From Paenibacillus tundrae (GTDB taxonomy: Bacteria > Bacillota > Bacilli > Paenibacillales > Paenibacillaceae): DNA of 64,000 bases. Made by a program: the position numbers and the translations under genes. The DNA lies in NCBI RefSeq assembly GCF_030812775.1, contig NZ_JAUSTI010000010.1:1-64000 (forward strand), read 5' to 3'. This document shows, one piece after another, positions 1 to 7,835 of the stretch; position 1 is the first letter of the stretch, and every line of letters starts with the position of its first letter. The notes beneath the pieces were generated by a model. That model saw only the letters and a list, made by a program, of their open reading frames with translations, did no database searches and was not told the DNA's origin.

Positions 1-22
1 CGCCAGATAATTTTTTTAGCAA

Positions 23-94
23 GGCCCGTTGGTCAAGGGGTTAAGACACCTCCCTTTCACGGAGGTAACAGGGGTTCGAATCCCCTACGGGTCA
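23..94 (+). tRNA. tRNA-Glu (TTC)
   Basis: Cloverleaf with acceptor arm GGCCCGT paired to ACGGGTC and anticodon loop CTTTCAC (anticodon TTC). The 3' CCA is not encoded. It is the first of 13 closely spaced tRNAs, probably the tail of a longer rRNA/tRNA transcript entering from the left. Confidence 0.97.
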
Positions 95-137
95 TAACAA
101 TTTTTATTGTTTCAATGAGGGATGAGAATCCTGATAT

Positions 138-213
138 GGAGGCTTAGCTCAGCTGGGAGAGCATCTGCCTTACAAGCAGAGGGTCGGGGGTTCGATCCCC
201 TCAGCCTCCACCA
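138..213 (+). tRNA. tRNA-Val (TAC)
   Basis: Acceptor arm GGAGGCT pairs with AGCCTCC. The anticodon loop CTTACAA gives anticodon TAC. The 3' CCA is encoded. Confidence 0.97.
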
Positions 214-231
214 TATATTTTTTTCTAACGA

Positions 232-305
<74 letters not shown>

Positions 306-330
306 TTATACTTTCTCACGAAAGTGATCT

Positions 331-408
331 GGAACCGTGGTGTAGTTGGCCTAACATGCCTGCCTGTCACGCAGGAGATCGCGGGTTCGAATCCCGTCGG
401 TTCCGCCA
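331..408 (+). tRNA. tRNA-Asp (GTC)
   Basis: Acceptor GGAACCG pairs with CGGTTCC. The anticodon loop CTGTCAC gives GTC. CCA is encoded. Confidence 0.97.
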
Positions 409-433
409 TTTTTAAAATTTTACCTTACACCTT

Positions 434-509
<76 letters not shown>

Positions 510-604
510 TTTATACCTTAACATCTGAGTCTGGATTAGCGTGTATATTTAAGATAAAGATGGGTATACTGAATTACTCTAAGCAAGTTATGAGATGTAA
601 CTAT

Positions 605-681
605 GGCGATCGTGGCGAAGTGGTTAACGCACCGGTTTGTGGATCCGGCATTCGGGGGTTCAATTCCCCTCGATCGCCCCA
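605..681 (+). tRNA. tRNA-His (GTG)
   Basis: Anticodon GTG. The gene carries the extra 5' G (position 605) opposite the discriminator C, the identity feature of tRNA-His. CCA is encoded. Confidence 0.96.
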
Positions 682-690
682 TTATCTCAT

Positions 691-765
691 TGGGGATTAG
701 CCAAGCGGTAAGGCAACGGACTTTGACTCCGTCATGCATAGGTTCAAATCCTATATCCCCAGCCA
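691..765 (+). tRNA. tRNA-Gln (TTG)
   Basis: Acceptor TGGGGAT pairs with ATCCCCA. The anticodon loop CTTTGAC gives TTG. CCA is encoded. Confidence 0.97.
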
Positions 766-772
766 TTTACTT

Positions 773-845
773 GAGTCATTAGCTCAGTTGGTAGAGCACC
801 TGACTTTTAATCAGGGTGTCGAAGGTTCGAGCCCTTCATGACTCA
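773..845 (+). tRNA. tRNA-Lys (TTT)
   Basis: Acceptor GAGTCAT pairs with ATGACTC. The anticodon loop CTTTTAA gives TTT. CCA is not encoded. Confidence 0.97.
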
Positions 846-857
846 CTTTTATATTTT

Positions 858-945
<88 letters not shown>

Positions 946-953
946 ATTATTAT

Positions 954-1028
954 GCGGAAGTGGCTCAGCGGTAGAGCATCGCCTTGCCAAGGCGAGGGTC
1001 GCGGGTTCGATTCCCGTCTTCCGCTCCA
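954..1028 (+). tRNA. tRNA-Gly (GCC)
   Basis: Acceptor GCGGAAG pairs with CTTCCGC. The anticodon loop contains GCC. CCA is encoded. Confidence 0.97.
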
Positions 1029-1033
1029 TATTT

Positions 1034-1110
1034 GCGCCCTTAGCTCAGCTGGATAGAGCGTTTGACTACGAATCAAAAGGCCGGGAGTTCGAATCTCTCA
1101 GGGCGCGCCA
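1034..1110 (+). tRNA. tRNA-Arg (ACG)
   Basis: Acceptor GCGCCCT pairs with AGGGCGC. The anticodon loop CTACGAA gives ACG, whose A34 is normally deaminated to inosine. CCA is encoded. Confidence 0.97.
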
Positions 1111-1125
1111 TTATTTTTTTTGTAT

Positions 1126-1199
1126 CGGGATGTAGCTCAGCTTGGTAGAGCACCTGGTTTGGGACCAGGGGGTCGCATGTTCAAATCGTGTCATCCCGA
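1126..1199 (+). tRNA. tRNA-Pro (TGG)
   Basis: Acceptor CGGGATG pairs with CATCCCG. The anticodon loop TTTGGGA gives TGG. CCA is not encoded. Confidence 0.97.
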
Positions 1200-1209
1200 T
1201 TTTACTTGT

Positions 1210-1280
1210 GCGGGTGTAGTTCAATGGTAGAACTTTAGCCTTCCAAGCTAATAGCGTGGGTTCGATTCCCATCACCCGCT
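1210..1280 (+). tRNA. tRNA-Gly (TCC)
   Basis: Acceptor GCGGGTG pairs with CACCCGC. The anticodon loop CTTCCAA gives TCC. CCA is not encoded. It is the last tRNA of the cluster and is followed by a terminator. Confidence 0.97.
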
Positions 1281-1298
1281 TATTGTAATAAATGAAAA

Positions 1299-1330
1299 GG
1301 CTCTTGCGCTTAGCAAGGGCTTTTTATTTG
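1299..1330 (+). terminator. Terminator of the tRNA cluster
   Basis: Stem GCTCTTGC/GCAAGGGC (1300-1320) with a 5-nt loop, followed by TTTTTATTT. It lies 20 bp after the last tRNA. Confidence 0.9.
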
Positions 1331-1477
1331 TATAAAATGATATTTTCTAATGACAATGTTGGACGATTTCATTCCGTATTTGTGTAGCGTGATGCGCCAA
1401 ACGAATTACACCGCGCTCTAATGATTAACCATCTCTAAATCCTAAGTGGATAAAATAATACACCACACGATTAAAAT
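1331..1477. other. Non-coding gap after the tRNA cluster
   Basis: No ORF, RNA or clear signal is seen between the tRNA terminator and the terminator of the leftward gene that ends at 1694. Confidence 0.5.
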
Positions 1478-1519
1478 AAAAGGACATGAACTGGATTGAA
1501 CTCCAATGCATGTCCTTTT
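1478..1519 (-). terminator. Terminator for the leftward CYTH-like gene
   Basis: An 11-bp perfect inverted repeat (AAAAGGACATG at 1478-1488, CATGTCCTTTT at 1509-1519). Read leftward it is followed by a T-rich tail. It lies 175 bp beyond the stop of the leftward gene and could work in both directions. Confidence 0.75.
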
Positions 1520-1693
1520 ACGTTTATCTCTACAAAGTTTGTCTTTAAATGGTACACGAATTGGAATCCTTACCTGAACCTTAATTTGTGCCTCAATTCG
1601 TACCTCAACTCGACCTTAACTCATACTTATACTATATGCTTACTCTTCCCTAATTCTTGACTCAACTTGTCTGTACCTTGCTATATCAGCAAC

Positions 1694-2557
1694 TCAGTAT
1701 CTCTCCAGAATAAGCTGTGTTTTCAGGCCATCTGCTGGAAGGAGCCACTGTTTGTTTTCAAGTACCTGCATGAATTGATTACGGAGATCTGATACAGTTG
1801 AAGCATTATCTGTTTTGAAGGAGACCTCAACAATGTTCTCTACTCCAGTACCAGCTGCATCACGGATAGGCCATACCTCTAAGGTCATCTCTTGTCCATT
1901 CCATGTTCCTTTGTACCGTTGGAAAGTAACTGGACCATACACACGGGAGTCAGTTAACTTTTGTTTGCCCCAGTTGGAGGAAGACCATTTGTTCAACTTA
2001 CCCGGCAGCTTGTCCAACAACATCTTCAATGCTTCTTGATCTGAAGGCAGGTTAATGCCACTATTTTTCGGGGAATCTACTTTTTTGGTATTAGAGAAGC
2101 TAAGTGTTTGTTTGCCATATCCCCAGTCGATCTCAGCTTCATAGTTATCATCTGAAGAATCGAATCCTTCTTGGTTAGCCAGTGTAAGAGCCGCATTTAC
2201 ATCGCCATTGATGATAGGATAGCGCTTCTTGTACGTCAGTTCATAATTATTTTTATCTTCTTTCTTGCGAAAACGCACATTCCAACCTTCTTCGTTCAGC
2301 TCCAGCGCATTGGTGTCAAAGTATTCTGTCTGTATAGCCGTTGGAGTGGAATCAAGACCAAGCGTCTGCACAACTTCAGTACGTGGAGTACCATCTGCAT
2401 TCAATACCAGTTCGGGTTTAGCCAAAAATTTAACCTCATATGCAGGAACCGCATTTGCTGCAGCAGAGGCCTGTGGTGCTTCCAGTACCGTAAGTCCACT
2501 TCCCAATGTCACGATGCTCAGCATCAACGACGCCGTTACCTTTTTCCACTTTTTCAA
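1694..2557 (-). CDS. Secreted CYTH-like (triphosphate-tunnel-fold) protein
   Basis: Predicted exported protein of about 287 residues. The N-terminus is basic (MKKWKK), followed by a hydrophobic core and an A-S-A type signal peptidase site near residue 33. The mature part starts with EVKFL, then YFDT..L.L...GW.VRFRKK and YELTYKKRYPI. These alternating charged beta strands resemble the CYTH/adenylate-cyclase thiamine-triphosphatase fold, whose tunnel is lined by E and K/R residues. CYTH enzymes act on triphosphates or polyphosphate in the cytosol, so a secreted one is unusual and its substrate is unknown. I chose the TTG at 2557 because an AGGGAG site lies 9 nt upstream; the TTG two codons earlier is only 3 nt from it. 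The gene stands alone, with its own downstream terminator. The CYTH call is inferred from motifs and is moderate. Confidence 0.7.
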   Translation of the reverse strand: MKKWKKVTASLMLSIVTLGSGLTVLEAPQASAAANAVPAYEVKFLAKPELVLNADGTPRTEVVQTLGLDSTPTAIQTEYFDTNALELNEEGWNVRFRKKEDKNNYELTYKKRYPIINGDVNAALTLANQEGFDSSDDNYEAEIDWGYGKQTLSFSNTKKVDSPKNSGINLPSDQEALKMLLDKLPGKLNKWSSSNWGKQKLTDSRVYGPVTFQRYKGTWNGQEMTLEVWPIRDAAGTGVENIVEVSFKTDNASTVSDLRNQFMQVLENKQWLLPADGLKTQLILERY

Positions 2558-2769
2558 AACCAATCACTCCCTAGGCTGATTTATTGTACAGACCCAACTT
2601 TATCGTTCGAGTATGTCGAAGTGATTAACGGGAGAAGCACTTTGCGTTAACCCTGCATAGATTTGATGAATGGCGAACGAGAGTTTCTCTAGGTGATCTG
2701 TTGACAGCATCATAGGAATCTGTGATCAGAGTGTACAACGTTAAATGTCTATATCTGGATTAACTTTAT

Positions 2770-3672
2770 TTAGGTTACCTCTGCCTCTAGACTCCATTCT
2801 CGCAAAACTTCCTCGAAACGTTTGATCTGAACAGAAGGGTGCCGATCCTTATTATGAACCGTATAAATATGGCGAGGTGCCTGTTCCCCCGGAATCGGAA
2901 GAACCCGAATGAGCCCCTGTTGTTCCTCCCACTGTACAGCCATTCGTGACATGAACGAGATATGTCCCCCAAGGAGAACGAGTTGTTTGATTGCTTCCAA
3001 CGAATCCATCTCAACCGTTCCACGTAATCGCACCTCATGCTGCTCCAGCCATTGATTCGTCAAACGGCGTGTGCTGGATTCGTGACCATGCAGGGCAAAC
3101 GGCACTTGGGCAATATGTTCAGGCTGTACATCCTCCCGTTGAACCAAGGCATGCTGAGGCGCACAGATCAGCACGAGATCATCTTCACACAATGTCTCTG
3201 TCTGTAGCTGCGAGCCGACAAACGGCTCAGATGAAATGATCCCTAGATCAATCTGATGTCGAACTAACATATCTCGGATGACAGGAGAGGGTTTAACCGA
3301 CAAATGAATTCGAATGCCAGGAAACTCATGAGAGAAAGCATTAAGGATCGGCGGTAATAGATACGTTGCAGGTACATAACTTGCTCCAATGTGCAAGGTT
3401 CCCCGGTAGAGACTGTCATATTCCCGCACGACTCGGCGAGCCTCTTGGGTGAGGGCATTGATTTTGACTGAATAATGGAGCAACGCTTGTCCAGCCTCGG
3501 TCAGAAATGTTTTTCCACTCCGTGATTCAAATAACCGCACACCCATTTCTTCTTCTAATGACTTCATATGAAATGTAACCGTAGGCTGCTTAATACCTAA
3601 AATCTCAGCAACGCTCGTCATGTGATGATGTTTATCAATCAACTCAACGATCTGTAATTTGATCAGATTCAA
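2770..3672 (-). CDS. LysR-family transcriptional regulator
   Basis: A 300-residue LysR regulator of usual length. Residues 1-60 are the winged helix-turn-helix (SVAEILGIKQPTVTFHMKSL, then LFES..GKTFLTEAG). Residues about 88-295 are the periplasmic-binding-protein-like effector domain. The start is TTG at 3672, with GAGAGGAG about 10 nt upstream. It is transcribed divergently from the ABC importer operon that begins at 4031. A T-N11-A palindrome, the typical LysR operator form, sits in the spacer of that operon's likely promoter (3902-3916), so it probably controls the importer. The effector is not evident from sequence. Confidence 0.92.
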   Translation of the reverse strand: MNLIKLQIVELIDKHHHMTSVAEILGIKQPTVTFHMKSLEEEMGVRLFESRSGKTFLTEAGQALLHYSVKINALTQEARRVVREYDSLYRGTLHIGASYVPATYLLPPILNAFSHEFPGIRIHLSVKPSPVIRDMLVRHQIDLGIISSEPFVGSQLQTETLCEDDLVLICAPQHALVQREDVQPEHIAQVPFALHGHESSTRRLTNQWLEQHEVRLRGTVEMDSLEAIKQLVLLGGHISFMSRMAVQWEEQQGLIRVLPIPGEQAPRHIYTVHNKDRHPSVQIKRFEEVLREWSLEAEVT

Positions 3673-3890
3673 TGGATACTCACTCCTCTCAGTTCTATAA
3701 ATCTCTAGTTCGTAAGTTAGCTATTAACCTAGCCCCAACGAACAAAGCCTAACAAGAACAAGCAATCCAACCTCAACCTCAACCTCAACTTCAACCCAAA
3801 ACCTCAAACCTCAAACCTTAGATACTCAGGTTCTCAAAACAAACCTTCCTGGTGCTCTATCCTTGCAAAAGGCAGTGAAAATATCATTAG
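3673..3890. repeat. Divergent intergenic region with CCTCAA-type short tandem repeats
   Basis: Between lysR and the importer operon. At 3765-3820 the sequence consists of imperfect tandem copies of CCTCAA and ACCTCAA, giving a strand biased to C, T and A. No ORF is seen. The regulatory palindrome and promoter lie just to the right. Confidence 0.6.
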
Positions 3891-3919
3891 TTGACCCTTA
3901 TATAGATTTAATCTATGAA
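3891..3919 (+). promoter_or_regulatory. Promoter with LysR-type operator in its spacer
   Basis: -35 TTGACC (3891-3896), 17-bp spacer, -10 TATGAA (3914-3919). The spacer overlaps a perfect 7-1-7 palindrome, ATAGATTTAATCTAT (3902-3916), that fits the LysR T-N11-A rule. This is predicted as the control point of the importer operon, by inference. Confidence 0.55.
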
Positions 3920-4030
3920 CATCAACAGAATTCATCTAAAAAGTTAATTATCATTTTACATTCCTAACATACAACTCTCGAAGGTGAACGTTAGACTGAT
4001 AATAGTACTAGAAGACAGGCAGGGATGCTT

Positions 4031-5044
4031 ATGAAATTAGAAATACGACAGGTTCAAAAATCATTCAATCGTACTCCGGCGTTACTACCTACTGATCTCA
4101 TACTAGAGCATGGTCAGTTTACAACACTGCTCGGCCCATCAGGCTGCGGTAAGACAACATTGCTGCGTATGCTGGCTGGGCTTGAACAACCGGATGCAGG
4201 AGCCATATATGCAGACGGACAGTGTATCTACTCAGCAGAGAAGCGGATCGATGTGCCAACGCATAAGCGGAATCTGGGCATGGTGTTTCAGGACTTCGCC
4301 TTGTGGCCGCATATGACGGTATATGAAAATGTTGCGTTTGGCTTAAGGGCTGGTAAACAGAAGTCCGATCTGCGACAAAAAGTAAAAGAAGCACTCGACA
4401 TGGTACGCCTGCAAGGGATGGAGGATCGTTATCCTCACCAGTTGTCCGGTGGACAGCAACAGCGGGTTGCTTTTGCCAGAGCCGTGGCCGTTCGACCTGG
4501 TGTGATCTTGTTCGACGAACCGTTAAGCGCACTGGATGCTGTACTACGGGAAGAGATGCGAATTGAGATGATGTCACTGGTACGAGATATGGGCTTGACG
4601 GCACTGTATGTAACACATGATCAGGTCGAAGCGATGTCTATGTCGGACGAGATTGTGGTGATGGAGAAGGGGCGAATATTGCAAAAAGGCAGTCCAGAAA
4701 CCATTTACGCTACACCGAGCGAGCCGTTTGTTGCTTCATTTATCGGTAAATCGAATTGGCTGACGCCGAATCAATCTATGGTTCGACCGGAGTATGTCTC
4801 CTGGAACAAGATCAATCATGACGATCTCCGGTATCACGGGGTCGTGCTCAGTGTTAGTTATGTAGGTGAGCGTTATGAGGTTCGGGTGCAAATGGATGGG
4901 CTGGGCATTTGGACAGCATATCGGAACAATAGAGTAGGTATAGGCGAGCAGGTAGATCTCTATGTGCCTCCTGAGCGCATACATCGAATGAATATAGAAG
5001 GCGAGACAAGCTTTACGAGAAACAAGATCGCAGCAGTAAATTAA
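4031..5044 (+). CDS. ABC importer ATP-binding protein (FbpC/PotA-like)
   Basis: A 337-residue ATPase that would energise uptake with the lipoprotein and permease downstream. Visible elements are Walker A GPSGCGKTT (about residues 35-43), signature LSGGQQQR (about 136), Walker B ILFDEP (about 158), and the switch His in VTHDQ. A C-terminal TOBE-like region runs from about 230 to the end. This layout is typical of Fe(III), spermidine, phosphonate and thiamine importers. The ATG at 4031 has AGGG 6 nt upstream; the ATG at 4025 would abut the site. It is the first gene of a four-gene operon, and its divergent LysR gene probably regulates it. The substrate is not settled. Confidence 0.93.
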   Translation: MKLEIRQVQKSFNRTPALLPTDLILEHGQFTTLLGPSGCGKTTLLRMLAGLEQPDAGAIYADGQCIYSAEKRIDVPTHKRNLGMVFQDFALWPHMTVYENVAFGLRAGKQKSDLRQKVKEALDMVRLQGMEDRYPHQLSGGQQQRVAFARAVAVRPGVILFDEPLSALDAVLREEMRIEMMSLVRDMGLTALYVTHDQVEAMSMSDEIVVMEKGRILQKGSPETIYATPSEPFVASFIGKSNWLTPNQSMVRPEYVSWNKINHDDLRYHGVVLSVSYVGERYEVRVQMDGLGIWTAYRNNRVGIGEQVDLYVPPERIHRMNIEGETSFTRNKIAAVN

Positions 5045-5089
5045 GTGATTGACCACGACTATAAAACCAACCAAGGGAGATGTCATGAT

Positions 5090-6163
5090 ATGTTTGGAAT
5101 GAATACACGTAAGAAAAGCGCAATGCTGATTTTATCCGCGGTAATGAGTATCAGTTTGTTTGGATGTAGCACAGGTAACACGACTACAGGCTCAGCGGCT
5201 CAACCGGCAGGTGAGGGTAACACGGCAGCTGCTGCAGAAACAACGGATAAAACAGGCGGGAAGCTGGTATTGTATAGCGCAGGGCCACAGAAGCTGGCTG
5301 ATAATATTGTAAGTGGATTTACTGCAAAAACCGGCATTGAGGTGGAAATGTTCCAAGGAACTACAGGCAAAATCCTAGCTCGGATGGAAGCTGAAAAATC
5401 AAATCCAGTAGCGGATGTAGTCATTCTCGCTTCTTTACCTTCAGCACAGGCATTGAAAGCAGATGGATTAACCTTGCCTTACCCAGAAGCGGCGAACGCT
5501 GATAAATTGAACAAGGATTGGTCTGATGCCGATGGTAACTATTTCAGCAGCAGTGCATCTGCTCTAGGAATCGTCTACAATACCAAGCTTGTATCTACAC
5601 CGCCTACTTCATGGGCTGAGCTCGCTACACCTGCATGGAAAGATGCAGTGAACATTCCCGATCCTACACTCTCAGGATCAGCACTGGACTTTATCACAGG
5701 TTACTTGAGTGCAAATGGAGACAAGGGTTGGGATCTGCTAAGCAGTTACAAAGCGAACGGCGTAGCCATGGCTGGCGCGAACCAAGAAGCACTTGATCCA
5801 GTTATTACGGGTGCGAAAAGCATCGTAGCAGCGGGTGTAGATTACATGGCGTATTCCTCCAAAGCAAAAGGTGAGCCACTGGACATTGTGTACCCTGAAG
5901 AGGGAACAGTGATTAGCCCAAGACCGGCAGCTATTTTGAAATCAAGCCCGAATGTGGATAATGCCAAAGCATTTATTGACTATCTCTTGTCCGATGAAGC
6001 ACAAAAGCTGGTTGCCGATGCCTACCTGATTCCAGGACGTGAAGATATTGAAGCGACCAATCGCGCAAACGTGAAAGACATTCCACAGCTTAAGGTGGAT
6101 TGGGCTTGGATGAGTGAGCATGGAGATGAGACGGCAGCACGCTTCTCTGAAATCTTCAAATAA
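5090..6163 (+). CDS. Solute-binding lipoprotein of a Fe(III)/phosphonate-type ABC importer
   Basis: A 357-residue extracellular lipoprotein. A basic N-terminus and hydrophobic stretch end in the lipobox LFGC, followed by a Gly/Ala/Thr-rich linker. The mature domain is of the FbpA/AfuA/PhnS class, as in KLVLYSAG, GKILARMEAE and ADVVILAS near the N-terminus. Classical ferric-binding proteins carry adjacent tyrosines near residue 195. Here the comparable segment reads DYMAYSSKAKGEP without a YY pair, so iron is not assured and an organophosphonate or similar anion is possible. The ATG at 5090 has AAGGGAG 10 nt upstream. It lies between the ATPase and permease genes, and the permease ATG follows its stop by one base. 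Confidence 0.9.
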   Translation: MFGMNTRKKSAMLILSAVMSISLFGCSTGNTTTGSAAQPAGEGNTAAAAETTDKTGGKLVLYSAGPQKLADNIVSGFTAKTGIEVEMFQGTTGKILARMEAEKSNPVADVVILASLPSAQALKADGLTLPYPEAANADKLNKDWSDADGNYFSSSASALGIVYNTKLVSTPPTSWAELATPAWKDAVNIPDPTLSGSALDFITGYLSANGDKGWDLLSSYKANGVAMAGANQEALDPVITGAKSIVAAGVDYMAYSSKAKGEPLDIVYPEEGTVISPRPAAILKSSPNVDNAKAFIDYLLSDEAQKLVADAYLIPGREDIEATNRANVKDIPQLKVDWAWMSEHGDETAARFSEIFK

Positions 6164-6164
6164 G

Positions 6165-7835
6165 ATGAATAATCAAACTATTCTACGGAGGGTCGGCGTG
6201 ATTCTGGCCCTCTTTCTGTTGACGGTAAGCATCGGCGTACCCCTGCTTTTTATTTTCTGGCAAAGTATATATCCCGATGGCCAGTGGGACTGGACGGCTC
6301 CTATTCGTACGATCACAGGGCATCATTTGTCTGGGGTGTTGCTTAACTCGGTTTGGCTTGGTATCTGTGTAGTGATGGTAACAACACTGCTCGCCTTGCC
6401 GCTTGCCTGGATGATGTCTAAGACTCGAATGGGTCAGCATCGCTGGGTAGACGTCATCTTGATGATTCCGTTTATGACTCCACCATACATCGGCTCGATG
6501 GGCTGGATACTATTCATGCAAAAAGGGGGCTATCTCCAGCAATGGATTCCCTCGGCTTCGAAATGGAGTGAGCTGTTCTTCAGTTTCTGGGGAATGGTGC
6601 TCATTATGAGCCTGCATCTATTTCCGTTCCTATACTTGCTGCTACGAGATGCATTAATTCGCATCGGCGGCAATCTAGAAGAAGCGGGAGCAGTACACGG
6701 TGCAACTGCGGGATATCGATTCCGCCGTATTATTCTTCCATTGTTACTGTCTTCCTACGGAATGGGGATCATGCTGGTATTTGTCAAAACCATTGCAGAA
6801 TTCGGAACACCCGCCACCTTCGGCAGAAAGATTGGTTATTACGTGATGACTTCTGAGATTCATAAGTATATCTCCAGTTGGCCGATTGATTTTGGCAAGG
6901 CAACTTCACTCGCTTCCATCTTGTTGTCGGTCTGTCTCGTCATGTGGTACATGCAATCTACGATGTCCCGTAAGTTCACTTACCGCTTAATAGGAGGAAA
7001 GGGGCAACGTTCCAAGCACTATACTCTCCGAGGCTGGACGGGGGTGCTCTGTGGTTCGTACCTTGCCCTGCTCTTGATTCTTTCTGTGGGCATTCCGTAT
7101 TTCTCCATTATTGCGGCTTCAACGATGAAGTTACGCGGAGCCGGACTGGCTTGGGATAACCTAACGCTGGAGCATTACCGTGATCTCTTGTCGTGGGGCT
7201 CTGTTAGTATGAAGGCAATCGGAAATAGCTTAGGGTTGTCACTCGCAGCTTCAACGGTAGCGGTGTTCATTGGTACGGGGCTTGCGCTAACGATCGGCAA
7301 ATCATCTTCATGGATGCAGCGTATCATCGATTTGTTCAGCCTATTGCCGAACACTGTGCCGGGGATCGTCATGGTTGTGGGGCTGATTTTGTTCTGGAAT
7401 TCACCTTGGATGCCATTCACGCTCTATAACACCTATGGCATGGTTGTTCTGACCTATGTCGTGCTGTTCCTTCCTTACACCGTGCAATATGTAAAATCAA
7501 GCTTTACCCAAATTGATGGATCATTATTTCAGGCAGGTCAAGTATTTGGCGGCAAGCCGCTGTACATCCTACGACGTATTCTTGTACCCTTAATTATCCC
7601 GGGCATGCTTGCTGGGTGGATGATGACCTTTACGATTGCGACAAGAGAACTGGTCGCCTCGTTATTAATTCTTCCGCCGTCGATGCAGACATCGGCGACA
7701 TATATTTTTGCCCAGTTTGAACAAGGTCAGGTTTCATTGGGGATGGCGATGGCAGTTGTTACTGTAGGTATGACGGTACTTATGCTACTTGGGATCGAAA
7801 TTCTGAATTCGAAGAGAAAGTGGAATGCATCATGA
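6165..7835 (+). CDS. Double-domain ABC importer permease (FbpB/ThiP-like)
   Basis: A 556-residue integral membrane protein made of two homologous permease halves of about six membrane segments each, so one chain probably supplies both transmembrane subunits. Each half carries an EAA-type ATPase contact: EEAGAVHGATAGYRFRRI..P in the first, and QAGQVFGGKPLYILRRI..P in the second. The length fits FbpB-like and PhnU-type permeases. The ATG at 6165 starts one base after the lipoprotein stop. Upstream in-frame starts would lie inside that gene. Its stop overlaps the next gene by 4 nt (ATGA), indicating translational coupling. Confidence 0.92.
   Translation: MNNQTILRRVGVILALFLLTVSIGVPLLFIFWQSIYPDGQWDWTAPIRTITGHHLSGVLLNSVWLGICVVMVTTLLALPLAWMMSKTRMGQHRWVDVILMIPFMTPPYIGSMGWILFMQKGGYLQQWIPSASKWSELFFSFWGMVLIMSLHLFPFLYLLLRDALIRIGGNLEEAGAVHGATAGYRFRRIILPLLLSSYGMGIMLVFVKTIAEFGTPATFGRKIGYYVMTSEIHKYISSWPIDFGKATSLASILLSVCLVMWYMQSTMSRKFTYRLIGGKGQRSKHYTLRGWTGVLCGSYLALLLILSVGIPYFSIIAASTMKLRGAGLAWDNLTLEHYRDLLSWGSVSMKAIGNSLGLSLAASTVAVFIGTGLALTIGKSSSWMQRIIDLFSLLPNTVPGIVMVVGLILFWNSPWMPFTLYNTYGMVVLTYVVLFLPYTVQYVKSSFTQIDGSLFQAGQVFGGKPLYILRRILVPLIIPGMLAGWMMTFTIATRELVASLLILPPSMQTSATYIFAQFEQGQVSLGMAMAVVTVGMTVLMLLGIEILNSKRKWNAS

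Noticed and set aside
3950..3975. Fur box upstream of the importer operon (TTAATTATCATTTT)
   Set aside because: Only a half-site resembles the consensus; it is far from the 7-1-7 match seen at 40259.
4119..4616. Long minus-strand ORF inside the ABC ATPase gene, and many similar shadows elsewhere (for example 28393-28845)
   Set aside because: They overlap well-supported genes in another frame and lack start signals or recognisable domains.
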